64,000 nt of DNA from Flectonema sp. DT1601 (GCA_964019425.1 OZ025857.1:558001-622000); one strand, 5' to 3'; counted from the first letter of the stretch, positions 1 to 13,100 are shown. Notes: a model not told the origin generated them from the letters alone. Made by a program: numbers and translations.

Positions 1-27
1 TTTTTATATAAAAAAACAGCCTTAAAG

Positions 28-630
28 ATGAGCGGCAATGACAGAGAGACTTCCCCTCTCCGACATCAACAAGGAGGTGGTAGTAAACGAGGCGTATCAC
101 CCGTGAGACTGCGTCCAGCTATAGTTAGTCTTGGTGATGATTACAGAAACCTGAGTGTTCTTTCGATTGATGTTGTTGGACGATGTGCTAAGTGTTGTGG
201 AGTTTACGTTCCAACAGGAAATATAACGAACAACTACCCAGTTTGGGTATCTGATAACCGAATGTGGTTATTCTCAACCAGGAATGGCTATTGGAGAATA
301 ACAAACAGTCAGGATGACTTTCTCACAGGAGCTGGTTACATTATATCTGGTTATCCTCACCAAGGAGTACTACCAGATAAGATAACACTGTGGCAATCTA
401 AGAAGTGTGTGAATGTTGACGTTGCTATTGTTTCATGGGGACCTCCAACATCATTATCACCTTCTGGAAGCAGACTTTCTCCGTCTCGTCCAGCTGGTCG
501 TTCTCTTTCAAGGTCAGTGAGATCAGCTTCTCGCTCACCTTCACCTGCAGCTCACTTCATGGCAGTATTACATAAAGCTGTCGTTCCGGGATCTCCTCTA
601 AGGAAAAGAAGAACAATATCTCTACTTTAG
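28..630 (+). CDS. Small protein with a kinetoplastid-type W/G/S-rich domain and an RS-rich tail
   Basis: This 200-residue protein starts at the first ATG after an AG at 18-19. Residues about 55-140 hold a pattern of the kind G-x-N-x3-P-V-W, W-L-F-S-x3-G-Y-W, G-x-G-x2-I-S and H-Q-G-x-L-P-D, ending near V-D-V-A-I. I associate this spacing with a small beta-rich module found in many kinetoplastid and related proteins, usually of unknown function and probably a binding module. Residues about 147-180 are rich in Ser, Arg and Pro, like an SR tail that could be phosphorylated. The very C-terminus is basic. No signal peptide or membrane segment is visible. The function is unknown. I am confident that the gene is real and moderately confident in the family likeness. 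Confidence 0.75.
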   Translation: MSGNDRETSPLRHQQGGGSKRGVSPVRLRPAIVSLGDDYRNLSVLSIDVVGRCAKCCGVYVPTGNITNNYPVWVSDNRMWLFSTRNGYWRITNSQDDFLTGAGYIISGYPHQGVLPDKITLWQSKKCVNVDVAIVSWGPPTSLSPSGSRLSPSRPAGRSLSRSVRSASRSPSPAAHFMAVLHKAVVPGSPLRKRRTISLL

Positions 631-947
631 ATAGTTCTCTTTTTTTAACACTTCCATGTGTTATGTTATTGTACTGTTTTTTCGTTGTGTAGAAACTCAG
701 CCTTTTTTTTTTTTTTTTTTTTTTGGAAGTAATAATAATATTTTATTCTACTTTAATGCATTCCCAACATCCATTCAGCATACACGTGATGAGAGAATTA
801 GAAGGGGAGAGGAATTTAAAAAAAAAAAAAAAATGATTGCCGCAGTAACATGGCCTCAAGTAGTATCTATACTGTGAACGTTTTGGATCGGTCCTTTTAA
901 TGTAAGGCATCAGAAAAAAATAATAACTTCCTCCAGTTGATCACAAT
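631..947. other. Intergenic region with long T and A runs
   Basis: This spacer holds a run of about 21 T near 704-724 and an A run near 820-832. It ends in a pyrimidine-rich stretch and an AG at 935-936, just before the next start codon. A 73-codon open frame across it (656-877) is low complexity and starts inside the spacer, so I do not call it a gene. Confidence 0.6.
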
Positions 948-1583
948 ATGTTTAAGGTTAATAGACTAATACGATCACTGCATCGAACGTTGCCGTGTTG
1001 TGAGACGGGTATTGAAGTTGATGATAAAAATGAAAATATGTCGGCAGATATTCCAAGTTACAAAGCGAGATACGATTGTAAAGTGTTTGCTAAGAAAATG
1101 CCAATTGCCACTGGCTTCAGGGAAGTAATTCCTGTTAGAAGTAGTCAAGCAATTGACGTGTATGCTAGTCTGGTGTGGATATTCAACCAGCGACTGGAAG
1201 AAATAGAAAATGATTACAAGTTGGAAAAAAAAATTTCAAAAAAAAGACAAATTGAAAAGACTTACAATACCATATACGATAAGGTGTGTATGTACGACCG
1301 TATGAAACAGGATACACTTGAAAGCTACGTTGCAAGTGCAATGGGGTTAACAAGTTGGATAGAAACCTACGGATCTAGAGGACTGCGCTACTCTGTTAGG
1401 CTCCAAGCAATTGCCGAGTCCTTAAACGAATTACCTGACAACGTGAGTAGAGATGCGAAATACTATTTACTTCACGGTCAATTCTTCCATAAAAAAACAG
1501 ATATGACTCACTTCGTAGACTCGTTGTGGCCACGAATGCTCATTCGCCCTCGTCAGAGAGCACATTTTTCACCTCTGTACTGA
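948..1583 (+). CDS. Unknown basic protein, 211 residues
   Basis: The frame opens with ATG at 948, twelve bases after an AG at 935-936 that follows the pyrimidine-rich TTCCTCC. The first 17 residues are basic and amphipathic (F-K-V-N-R-L-I-R-S-L-H-R) and lack acidic residues, which would suit a mitochondrial presequence, although two Cys follow. Residues about 80-125 form a charged helix, probably a short coiled coil, with many Lys and Glu. The C-terminus is rich in Arg and His. I do not recognise a family. The codon use, high-complexity sequence and same-strand placement between two clear genes support a real gene. A small mitochondrial protein, such as a mitoribosomal subunit, is possible but unproven. 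Confidence 0.65.
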   Translation: MFKVNRLIRSLHRTLPCCETGIEVDDKNENMSADIPSYKARYDCKVFAKKMPIATGFREVIPVRSSQAIDVYASLVWIFNQRLEEIENDYKLEKKISKKRQIEKTYNTIYDKVCMYDRMKQDTLESYVASAMGLTSWIETYGSRGLRYSVRLQAIAESLNELPDNVSRDAKYYLLHGQFFHKKTDMTHFVDSLWPRMLIRPRQRAHFSPLY

Positions 1584-2119
1584 ATTCATTTAAATTCCTG
1601 TGCAAGCCATCAATTGTATTTAATCTTACTGTTGAGGGAACCCCTCACTTTATGAAATTAATTATTTTAATATTAAGTCTGTTCAAATTCTGGTTTTATG
1701 AACTCACCAAATCAGTTGACAGGAGGTGCTTTTGTAACTTCTTTTCGACAGTAGCCACCGCGTCGCGGAAGCTCTACTTATTTTCTTTGGAAAGGAGAAA
1801 AAGAATTTTTTTTTTTTCTTTCTTTGAAGTTCTGTGTCTCTGCTACGAGCGGCGGGTTTTCATTTTCACCAGTTCAAACTGTTTCATGTGCGGTTTCTTT
1901 TTTTTTTGGTTAAAAAAAACGATTTCGTTTTCTGGCAACCGTTTTAACGTGCTTCCGGCAGGTTCTTCTTACGGTTGGGTATGAGAAACCCACACGACTC
2001 GCATTTATTTTAGGTAGCCAATCGATGATGAAACAAACGATTTCACGATTAAGTTTGAACATATGTTGTGGAGTTGTTCTAAAAAAGAGAATATTTATCT
2101 CAGCAGAATAAAACACAAA
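1584..2119. other. Intergenic region and probable UTRs
   Basis: A 152-codon frame overlaps the end of the upstream gene and runs to 1984, but it is dominated by Phe, Ser and Leu from T runs and looks like a chance ORF. Pyrimidine tracts occur at about 1805-1830 and 1895-1910. Nothing else is recognisable until the AG dinucleotides at 2102-2106. Confidence 0.5.
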
Positions 2120-3361
2120 ATGGCTGACTCTGCGTGGGTAGCTGAATGGCTATCTCAATTTCTCAGATCACCTGTGTGGACCTGTCCAGTTCAGACATAT
2201 ATCGATGAGAATTGTGAGGTATTCGAAGATTGTGATGAGGAAGAAAACAAACTTGAATATAGAAAGATTCACCAGGAATTTTGTGAGATTGTTGACAGTT
2301 TGTTGTCAGAGAATTTGAAAGACTTAGGAATAGGTCAGGAAGTATTCTTAGAAGTAGTCGGAAGTAAAGATTTAAATGAAGATTTAGATTCACTCGTAAG
2401 AGAATACTTACTTTCGATGGATGATTTTTTAACTTTTAGAAAAATGATGGAAAAACGTAACATTGAAATCGAACTTGAAACAATGCAGGCGTTGGATACT
2501 ACTAATGAAGACGAGATGGACATCGCTATCGCCCAGTCGACGCAAGCACACGAATTGTCAGCTAAGCAATTAGAGATGGAAGACGCAGAGCTTCAACACG
2601 CATTGGCCATTTCACTGGCAGCAGAGGAGGAAAGACAACAGCTTCGGGAACAGGAAATTGCTCGTGAAGTTGCATCAAAAGCTGAACAACAAAAAGTAAT
2701 TGAAGAATCAAAAAGAGAACATTCTGAACGTGTTGCTCGTATTGAGGAAGAAGTACTTCAAAAACGTATCGAAGTCGCTTCCAAGGCTCCAGAAGTTCAG
2801 GCGGTGGTTCAATCGACTCCAACAAAGAAAGAGGAACCTGCTGTGGCCACTCCTTCACCTAAAGATGTACCTCCGCCAGTTACTACCACCACCACTACTA
2901 CTAAGCAAACAGCAACTCTCGATCGCGTTCAACTCGCACCATTGATGGGGAATGGTCAACAGAATCAGGCGTTTGCTGCAAAGAAACCACTTCCTGGAAT
3001 TGTTGCTTCTTCTAGACCAACTTTCACAGCTTTGAAATCAGCTGTTGCTGAAGAAGCAAAGAAAGAAACACCAGAAATTAGTACGAGAGAGCCTCTCGTT
3101 GATCCGAGAAAGTCACAGCCATCGGAAGATCAATTGAAAATGAGAGAAAACTATCTTAAAGACCAGAGAGACAGACTTCTGAAACAGAAGAAACAAAAAC
3201 GGGATTCAGAACTTGATGACTACCTTCGTGAGAACACTCAAACTCCAAAGAAAGAAGAGACTTCTGAAGGAACTCCAAGTAAAGTAACGATTGACAAGGA
3301 ACACCTTGAAATGAGACGTGCTCTTGCTAAGAAAGTAAAGGAGGATCTACTCTCACACTAG
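2120..3361 (+). CDS. CFAP36: CFAP36 (CCDC104/BARTL1) homologue with ubiquitin-interacting motifs
   Basis: This 413-residue protein starts at ATG 2120, just after CAGCAG; an upstream in-frame ATG extension looks non-conserved. Residues about 1-115 match the BART-like domain of CFAP36: a W-x5-F-L-R-S-P-x-W start, then I-D-E-N-C-E-V-F-E-D and I-H-Q-E-F-x-E-I-V-D. The C-terminus also matches the family, with a M-R-E-N-Y-L-K-D-Q-R-D-R-L block and a final A-K-K-V-K-E-D-L. In animals CFAP36 is a ciliary protein that binds the small GTPase ARL3, so a flagellar role is likely here. Residues about 154-172 (EDAELQHALAISLAAEEE) form a textbook ubiquitin-interacting motif, and a second, weaker one lies at about 131-145. 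The middle is a charged coiled coil followed by a Pro/Thr-rich linker. Both ends match, so the identification is firm. Confidence 0.88.
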   Translation: MADSAWVAEWLSQFLRSPVWTCPVQTYIDENCEVFEDCDEEENKLEYRKIHQEFCEIVDSLLSENLKDLGIGQEVFLEVVGSKDLNEDLDSLVREYLLSMDDFLTFRKMMEKRNIEIELETMQALDTTNEDEMDIAIAQSTQAHELSAKQLEMEDAELQHALAISLAAEEERQQLREQEIAREVASKAEQQKVIEESKREHSERVARIEEEVLQKRIEVASKAPEVQAVVQSTPTKKEEPAVATPSPKDVPPPVTTTTTTTKQTATLDRVQLAPLMGNGQQNQAFAAKKPLPGIVASSRPTFTALKSAVAEEAKKETPEISTREPLVDPRKSQPSEDQLKMRENYLKDQRDRLLKQKKQKRDSELDDYLRENTQTPKKEETSEGTPSKVTIDKEHLEMRRALAKKVKEDLLSH

Positions 3362-3811
3362 TCAGTTATTTGTTACATCACTTTCCCTAGTGATGGAGGT
3401 AGCCAACTTCTGACCTGCTATGTGACTCCTTTTTTCCCCCAATTTTTTTTGTTTTTCTCTATTTCTTCGTTTATATGTTTACACTATAGCATTCCTTTAG
3501 ATATGTTTTTCTTTTTATTAATTTTTAATTATTATATACCCCCAATTTCCCCCCCTTTTTTTTTTTTTTTTTCCCCTTAAAAAAAAAATACTGAATTCTC
3601 TACGGTGATAGTCACCTGAATGTTAATCTGTTCATGTGATGGGTATCAATGTAGATTGACACCTAAGGTTAATTAGCAATCGTGGCTTCAGTTACCTAAA
3701 AAACCCTTTTTTTTTTCTTTTCGTCTCCTCGTTTTTTTTTTTTTTTTTTTTTTAGAATAAAGAATCCTACTATTACTATTTGTTATTATATTTGCTAAAA
3801 AAAAAAAGTGT

Positions 3812-3845
<34 letters not shown>

Positions 3846-4185
3846 TCTCTCTTTGAAAAAAAAAATAAAAAAAAAATAAATACCATAACATGTACTGTTT
3901 ATGTCCAACTTGTGTTATCACTCCTCCTCCTGCTCCTCTTTATTTTATTTTTTTTTCCCAGTGTGTTATTTTTATTTTTTATTTACTATTTTGGTTATTT
4001 TCTTTTTAACAAAGGTTTTTAAGTTTGTTGGAGTTTTTTTTACCAAGAAAAAAAAAAAAAAATTGATAAAAAATAATTCTTTACAAACGTTAGGTCAAAA
4101 ACACCACACCATGACAGTAATGTTTTTATTGAGATGAGTGTGTGTTTTTTTATTATTGTTCAAAAACAGGTCGAAGCATCACACG
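3362..4185. other. Long spacer with homopolymer runs and a hairpin
   Basis: This holds the CFAP36 3' UTR and the leader of the next gene. A near-palindrome at about 3639-3664 (GGGTATCAAT, spacer, GATTGACACC) could form a hairpin. T runs of 15-25 lie at about 3556-3573, 3733-3753 and 3815-3840, with A runs between them. Short ORFs on both strands here are products of the homopolymers. The T-run at 4145-4160 and the AG at 4168-4169 are a likely splice acceptor for the giant gene. Confidence 0.55.
4168..4169 (+). promoter_or_regulatory. Candidate trans-splice acceptor AG
   Basis: A T-rich tract at 4145-4160 is followed by CAAAAACAG, and the ATG of the WD40 coiled-coil gene lies 17 bases downstream. 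The layout fits a spliced-leader acceptor, but no leader RNA was seen in the window. Confidence 0.4.
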
Positions 4186-7100
4186 ATGGCGGAAGCATCT
4201 GCTGGTGTGTTAACGAAGTCTAAGGGGTTGGCATGGCATGCTCACGATAACGTCTTATCAATGAGATCTACTACTGATACGAACTTGAATGACCCACCAC
4301 TTCAAAGTATTAAAACAGATTCTCAAACAACAGCTATTGAAGTAGTGTCATCCGAACAGAGTGATAACCATGTTTGGGTAGGTGACTGTAAAGGAGTGAT
4401 AACTATATTTAATAGTAATTGTCACAGAGAAGCTTTACTTCAATCGTCGTTACCGACACCATCACCAATCACAGACTTTTCTTATTGTAGTGGGAATTCA
4501 ACGATGTATGTTTCTGATGGGATTGGAACTGTTTGGTGTCATGCTGCTCAAAAGCCATTTTCATTTATTCGAAAGTTGGGATCACATTTAGACTCGGTCA
4601 CCCAACTTCATATTCCATCTTTGAATAACAATCTAGTTATTAGTTCATCTCTGGATACGACGTTGAGGTTTTGGGGAATTATGTCTGATGTGAATAATTG
4701 TTATAAAAGTCAAACCGCTGTTGGTCACACTCACGGAATTAACTGTGTGGCTTCCGATAATAAAACCATCGCTTGGAGTGCTGGTGATGAAGCTGTTATA
4801 AGGGAATGGAACTTTGAAAAATCACCAACATCACCTCCTCAGTGTCAGTCCATTATTCGACTCGATGAGGGTGGAATTGGTCGAATGCTTGTATTTCGTT
4901 CACCTCATAACTATATTCTCGCAGTACATCAGACTGGTGCTGTTCGACAGATATCATTTTCTGAAAATGGTCTGAAGCTTCTTCAGGTCATCTCCATTCC
5001 AAATGCAAATCCCCGAAGCGCTATTCACATCTCTGACAGCTTCTCGCATGTGATGTGGTCAGCATCGGGGAGTGAAATTAATAAATGGATTGTACCATCG
5101 TTATCATCAACGCCAACAACAACTGCTGACCAACACAATTCATCGTCTAGCTTGGCAGAAGCAGCAGCGCGAAGAGCTTTGGTTAGAGAATCTGAAGCTA
5201 AACAATTATACAACACTCAAGAAAAGATACTTCGAGAACAACACGATAGAATGGAATTAGATTTTGAAGAAAAGGAAGCAGCTTTACGTCAACGTTATGA
5301 AGTTAGAGATCACGAATTAGATTCGTTGAGAGAGAAGTCCCGATTCTTAGAGTCTGAGTTGATATCTGTGAGAGACCATCTTGGTGACACAAAGGGACAA
5401 CTCTCTCTTTCAAATGCCAGAATCTTAGAAACTGAAACTGAAATAGAAGCCTTAATGAGAGAGCTCCAATCCACAAGTGTGGAAAATCAAAATTTAGTCA
5501 TCCACAGCGAGGCTCTTGGACTTGACGCGACTCGAGTAACGATTGCTAACGAAAACCTTCTTTCGGAACAGAACATTGTTCAGGCCTCAAATACTGCTTT
5601 GAGAAGTCAGATAGCAGAATTAGAAAAAAGATTACTTTTGAATGACGAGCATTTCAATGAACAGCTTGTCGCTATTCAAAACGAGCACCTGATTCAACTG
5701 AGTCGAAGTGAACAAGAATACCAAAATTACACTGAAGCCAGTAGACAGGCTCAGGATATGGAAGACGCTGATAATCGAAGGCTTTCAAATTATAAAATAA
5801 ATAAATTAAGACAAACTGAACTATCTTACACTCAACACCACGACGTTCTCCAACTTGAGACTGCTGTGAGCATCGGTACCAGAACGCTTGAGGTTCATGA
5901 ATTGGAACGGAGACTTGAAATGCTATATGCGAGTAACAGTTCACTGCAAACAGTAACGACACCACTTTGGATTAAAACATTGTTACAAGATGTAATGAGT
6001 AGTTGGCATGTTCTCTTATCAGAGGAAATATCTGAAAGACTAAACATTTCTGTAATGTACACATCTCAAATGACAACACGACTACAACAACACCTATCAA
6101 TATATCAACAAAGAGAGAGTCCTGACGTGTTGCTAACGAAACATCAATTGTTAACATCAGAGTATGATGAGTTGTCAGAGAAGTATAAAACTTTGCTTCG
6201 AACAAGTAGCGATCCAACCACATCATCGGCAGCTGATGAGAATAAAAAATTAAAATTAGATCTTCAACAGAGTCAGATGACTTTATCAAATTTAACAAAA
6301 GACTACGAAGACCTAACTCTTGAATTAGAAATTATTAGAAACAAATCGACTGATGAGAAAACCAACACATTAAAACTACAACAACAACTTGACGATTGCC
6401 TGTTAAAACTTCAGAGTAACACCTCTGATGATAAGTACACTCATATTGTGAAAAGACACGACTTATTAAAAACAGACTACAACGATGCAATGAATGAACT
6501 CTCTGATATGAATAAACAAAACAGAGGATTACAAACAACCAATTCTGATATCTCATCTCAATTATTGAGATTGAAATCGCAATTGGAAGAAACTGACTCG
6601 AAACATAATCAAGAAGGCAATAAGATACGCGACCTTGAGGATGCATCAAAACTACAATCTGATAGGATTGGTTCATTAAATAAAGACATCTCTGAGTTAG
6701 AAACAGATATCAGTCAGCTGAGACGTGAGAAAAGACTTTTAAATGATTCTGTTGAAGACTCCACGGCATCAAATAAACGACTCGAAGCACAACTATCGAC
6801 TACGCAGTTGGATGCGAATGCTTTGGAAAATGAGGTGACTACTCTGAAGGGTAGTCATGAGGATTGCCTTCGTAGGTATCAACAAACCACAGCAGTGTTG
6901 TCAGATTTAGAATTGAAATACTCTCACGTTGAAGCGAAGAGTAACGCTCAAGGACTAGAAATTTTGGAATTGGAAAAGGAAAATTCGACTCTTAAAAAAG
7001 GAATTCACAACCTAACGATGAACGCAGACGAGTCAACTGAATCACAATCAAGACTCGCAAAGACAACTATTGCGAAGGAACAAGAAATCAATCAGCTGAC

Positions 7101-10100
7101 TGAGAGAGTTGCATCTTTACAACAAATCCGTTCTTCATCTGAAGAAGAACTCAAAACACTGCAGCGTCAAATTCAACAGTCTGAAGCTGCTGTTGAAACT
7201 CTCAAGAAAGAAGTTGAGAAGCTATCAAATCAAAACACAATTCTCACGAAGAGTAATTCAGATCTCGAAACAACCAACAGTGAACTCCTCGTTACTTCTG
7301 AACAATTACCAAAAACTCAACGAGAGTTGTCTTCCGTTACAATAGAACTACAGAACTGTCAAAGTGAACTTTTGTTGACAAAAAAACAACTTTCGGACTA
7401 CGAAATTCAAAACTTCGATTCCACGATATCAGTTCTGAGTGAGGAATTACAAACTGTGAGAGAACTGAATTCTAAATTAGAAAGTCAGTGCCACGGTTGT
7501 AAAATTGATTTCGAAAAAACTGAAGCGGACTTACAATCAACGAAAACGACGTTAGAAAAAACATCACAATCCCTGAACAGCTTACAGGAACAATTTGATA
7601 CTTTACAATCAGAGAATCAGAGTCTCAGTAGTCAGAATTCAGATCTGAAATCTAAAATAATTCGATTTGATGACCTCACTAATGACCACTCGGAACTCAC
7701 AACTACTTCTGATGGTTTGAGAAAGCAACTGACGTTACTACAACAAGAACACTCTGTTTGTAAAATAGTTTCTGAGAATCTACGAAAAACAGAACAACAA
7801 CTACAGAACTGCTCCTCCGACAACGAAAGCCTCACCTCAGAACTTTCATCAATGAAAGTAAATCTCAGCAACGCATCCAATGAGTTGTGTTCTCACAAGG
7901 ATACTTTAACTTCTCTCAACTCTCAACTTCAACAAGAAAGAAATCTAACGGAGTCGTTGCGTTCTCGAGTTCAGAAGATTGCTGAAGAGCAGGTTGAGAC
8001 TACGTCAGAAATGTCAACAAAACACACGGATGAAGTGAAGTTATTGTTAGAAAAACTTCACGGTGTTCAGAATGATGTGAGAGAACAAATGACGAAAAGT
8101 ATTAACGACATCGTTGAACTTAAAAATGATCATAAAAAAGAAATTGAACTTCAAAATGAAAGACACGACCAACAACTTCGATCCCTTTCAGCGGAACAGA
8201 AATGTCGCGAGGAAGCTGCTGGTGATCGAGACACGGAACTTTTATTACTGAAGAGGAATCATGCGACACAAATTAGACTCATCGAAGACAAAACTGACGA
8301 ACTCTCAAGACAACATAAAAAGGAGTTATTCGAACAGGAGAACACTTTAACTGAAAATTTCAACAAACAAATTTCAGATTTAAAAGAAATTAATCAACGA
8401 GAACACACAACTCTTTCAAATGACCTCAAAGAAATTCAACAACAATTGAGAAAGACGTCGTTGGATTGTAATACCACATTACAAGAAGCTGAAATAAAAC
8501 ATTCAACTGACGTTCAGTTTATTAAGAATTCACACATTAAAGAAATCGATGAACTCACTGAAGATCACAGAAAGAATGTTATTCAACTTAAAAATAATAA
8601 TGCTGAAGAGGTTACAGCTCTCGTTGAACAACTTCATTCAATCCAACGAGAGATAAAACAACAAATGTCTCTAAGCGTGACCTCAATAGAAGAGATGAGT
8701 CAAAAACATTCTTCGTCGATAACTGAAGCTAAGCGTAGTCACGATGCTGTTGTTGCTGAATTGGAAGCAGAATATCAAACTAAGATAACATCGCTTAAAG
8801 GAGAACACTGCTTGGTATTAAAACAGGAAACAGATATGTTAAAACAACAACTCACACAAAATCAGAATATCGCTGCTCGGGATCAGCAAAATGCTATCGA
8901 CGATTTGTCAAAACAGCACGAGGAGGAGAAAAAAAAAAATACCGATACCATAACGTCATCGTTGAACACACAAATATCTATCTTACAAAAGGAGGTACAA
9001 ACACGAAGTGATAATGCGAAAGAGAGAGAATTGGAATTAGAAAATGAAATATCTGACTTACGAGATGAGATGAAAAAAGGATTAGAAGCAGCAAAGCAAA
9101 CTCATCGCTTGGAACTCTCACAGCAAACGAGTGATTACGAAGAACAGTTGAATAATCAAAAGTCAATTCTGTCTTCCAAAATATCACAATTAGAATCAAA
9201 CAATGAAAGTAGTCTTCAAACGGTAAATGAAGAATCAAACACTCAAATTGATTTGTTGAGAAGCCAATTGAAATTAGAATCGGAAACTCATCAACAACAA
9301 CTTCAAGATTTGAGAGAGGAATCTTCAGCGATGCTTTCGAAATTGAGAAAGGAACACGAGAATGAAATCACAGAATTGACCTCAAAGTATAAAGAAACAC
9401 TCCTCGAGACGTCGAGGGACTCTTCTTGTCAACAATCTGATTTTTCAAATTCAATTTCAAAACTCAGAAAATCTCATCAAGAAGAACTCTCAGAACTGTC
9501 TCAAAACAGTAGCCAACTACGACATCAACACACTTCTCAAATTGAACAATTAACGACCAATCACAGTGAGGCTTTATCAAAAATACATCAACAGCATGAA
9601 AGTCGCATCACGGAAATAACAACACAACTCACTGACAAGCATGTGAGTGAATCTTCTCTACTTAAAGATGAGATAAATACTTTACAACAAACTCTGAAGA
9701 CGGAATCAGCTCAGTTGAGTGAAGCTCTTGGAGAGTCGACTTCCATCGGGTTGAAATCACAAAATGCTTTAAAGAAATCACATCAACAGGAGATCGATTC
9801 ATTCAACAACGACATTCGTAGTATTCACAAGAAACATGCTGAAGAGATACAACAGATTGAGGATAGTCACTTTGAAGAAGTCACTCAATTGAGAGGTGAG
9901 ATAAATCGTCAAAAAGCATCAGAACAAGAATTGTTAACAGAATCGAGAGCTGTTCAGAGAGAGTTACAAATTCATAAAAAGAACATTTCAGAAAGTCAAT
10001 TGGATACCGCGAACCAAATAAATAGTTTGCAGTCTGAAAATGAGGAACTGAGACAAGCCAACGTTGAGCTTCACGATGACAACACGATAAAGAATAATGA

Positions 10101-13100
10101 GAACGGTCGTCTTTTAGAAACAGAAGTTGAACTGCGATCTCAAACTACTTCACTTTTGGAAGAGTTGCAAAACCTTCAAAACGACGTCACCTCCCAACTT
10201 CAAGATTTGGATTCGGATTTGAGAGAAACAAAATCATCTCACGCAGTTGATATTGAGAACCAGACTATCAGAAATAAGGAACTGTCTGACACGGTTGATC
10301 TCCTTCAACAGAATCAACAATCTCTCGAAGCTGAACTGATCACTTTAAGGCCTCAAGGGAGTGCTTTGAATAATATGATCTCATTACTATGTCCTCAATT
10401 GGGAATATCAAATGATCTGACTGAGATTGAAGCGACTGCTTCTAAAGTGAGCGAATCCACTTTGAGAATTATCGAAATATCTGAAATACATTCTCAGCTG
10501 TTCAGTTGGTTATCTCAACGACTTTCACTAACTGATTGTACCGACTCTGATAACTGTGACGAAGTTAGAACTTCTATTGAAGAAGCTCTTAAAGATCAAC
10601 AACAACACGCTGACTTGGTTAAGAAATTGACGACTTCTCTTGGTCATCATCTCTCTTCTGAAGACCAACTCTGTTCAACTGTTGATACTCTAATTGATAA
10701 GTATGAAATGATGGTTTCTGAACAAAACCAACTCTCTCAAATTAAAAATAGTTTTCAAGAAACTTCTGAAGAGGTTCTTTCATTGCGAGAAACATGTGAG
10801 ACATCGGCATCAGCGATACAGAAACTGAAAACATCCATGTCTGAATTAGAAGAGGAAAAATCTATTTTAAAATCTGAAGCAGAATCTTTGTCTGAAAAAA
10901 TTAAAACATCAGAAGACGATAACCGAATTCTCCTAAAACAGATAAGTGATTTAAAGTCAGCAATCGAAACATCTGAATCTCACCTGCAATCGAATAAAGA
11001 TTCCACCGACCATCTAAAAGTCCAACTCAATACTGCGAATGATGAAATATCTGATTTAAGTGAAACAACAAACAGTCAAAAAGATCAACTAGCTGAGTTA
11101 AAAAGACAGCTCGACGACCAACAAACTAATTGTGAAAGACAATCTCGTGACATTGAGGAGAAGAACACCACAGAACGTAAATTAAAAGATAAAATAAAAG
11201 AATTGAAAATTGAGACTGAAGACTTTCAAACTCAACTGATATCAGTCAAACGAAAGCTGGATGACGAAGTTCTCAGCACTGATAAACTCACGAGACAGCT
11301 CGAAGATAAAAATTCGATCGAAGAAACTCTTTCATCAGAACTAAAAGATCATCGAGAAAGATTATCGTCACTTGAGAAAGACATCGCAGACAAGTCACGT
11401 GATCTTCAGGGAAAGATTTATCAAATTGAAAAACTTAATCGAGAATTAGCAAACACATCTGAAATAAAAGATTCCTACGAACAACAAGTCACTTCACTGA
11501 AAGAAGAAATCCAAAACTTATCCAAACAAAACAGTGAGTTCACTTCGATAATTATGGAAATCAAACGTCAACTACAACAGCAAACTGAAGTGTCATCACA
11601 GCGGTTGAGGAAGTTAAAAGAACTTGAGGATATCCAACAACAATTTTTCGATCTTTCTCAGAAATTTAAAAATTCAAACGACACTATTGATGACCAATCG
11701 AGTGTTATCAAATCCCTCCAAAGAGAATTGAGTGCCTCAGTTGATGAGAATGAACGTCACCAGACTGCCAGAGCTAAAGATTTGACAGACGGAGATCTTC
11801 TACTGTCGGAACTAAAGATGCAATCGAGAACTAGAATCTGTTCTTTGGAAGACGAATATCATACGTCGAAGAAATTAAACAAAGAATTGACTACCAAAGT
11901 TGATTTACTCACTCACACAGAAGAAAGGTTAACTTCTCTAAACGAACGTCTTCAACAAGAATTTGATCAGTCGATTGATAACTACAAGAAGCAATCACAA
12001 ACTCTTTCAATAGCTGAACAAGAACTCGGTGATTTAAAAAGAAAATTCCAGCAAAAAGAAAGTGATTTGACAGATGAGAATAGAAATAGTCAGAAAGCTA
12101 AAGACACAATCGAACTGTTGGAACAAAACATTCAATCATTGCGGCAACGAGTAGCTCAGCAAGAAGATGAACAACTCACTTTAAAGAGAGAAGCGAATGA
12201 AATGAAAGACGAAAAGTACGATTCTCAACGAAAAAGTCAACTCCAACAGTCAACAGTAAAAGACTTACAAGAAGCTAATGATGTCATGAGAAAAAGAGTA
12301 TCGACGGCTGAAGATGAACTCTTGGAATTTAAAAAACAATTCATCCAACTTGAAGAAGCCAATATAAATTATGAACGAACACTTTCTTCAAACAGCAAAT
12401 CAACGAATGAATTAGAAATCTCCATCTCCAAACTGAGAGAGAAGATCCTCATCTTACAAGAGAATGTTCAAATGGCGTCTTCTAAGTTACAATCCAAAGA
12501 GAAAGAGTTAGCATCTGCAAACGATTCTCTTGAAAGAATGAAATCACAATCAGATGAAAGTATTCGTCAGACTAAAGAAGAACTCCAAGCTGTGTCATCA
12601 TCGTATACATTAGAAGAGTCAGAATTACGAGATCAACTTCACAGCATGTTATGTGAGCTGCAGTCGACTTCTGATAAGTGCTCTGCTTTAAATGATGATA
12701 ACAAAATTATTTCCAAAAACCTGACGTCAGAACAAGAATCCTCATCACGTCTTGAAATAGAACATGGTTACTACCAATCAACATTTGAATTCTTAAGAGA
12801 CCTTCACACTCAGGCTATTCAATACATCGAGTTCCTCTCTGCGGAACTACGTGGAGAACATGTCCGCTCCTCTACCCTCGAACGTGAAAATTCCAATCTC
12901 AACGACGAATTAAAATCTCGATCAGATTCATTAGAACACAAATACGCTGCTTTCGAAGAACAGATTCAGCTTTCGGAGGAAAAAATGGCTTTGCAGAGAC
13001 TCGAACATGATAATTTAACAAGAAAATTGGAACTTGAGACGAACAGAATGGACGGAGAAGCTGTAGAAAAGGTCGGAGTACTATCGAGAGAACACGGATT

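Noticed and set aside
656-877. 73-codon ORF between the first two genes
   Set aside because: It crosses T and A homopolymers and has no domain or good start context.
1526-1984. 152-codon ORF overlapping the second gene
   Set aside because: It overlaps in another frame, and its Phe/Ser-rich content comes from T tracts.
3688-4137. Short ORFs in the spacer before the giant gene
   Set aside because: They are made almost wholly of poly-Phe or poly-Lys from homopolymers.
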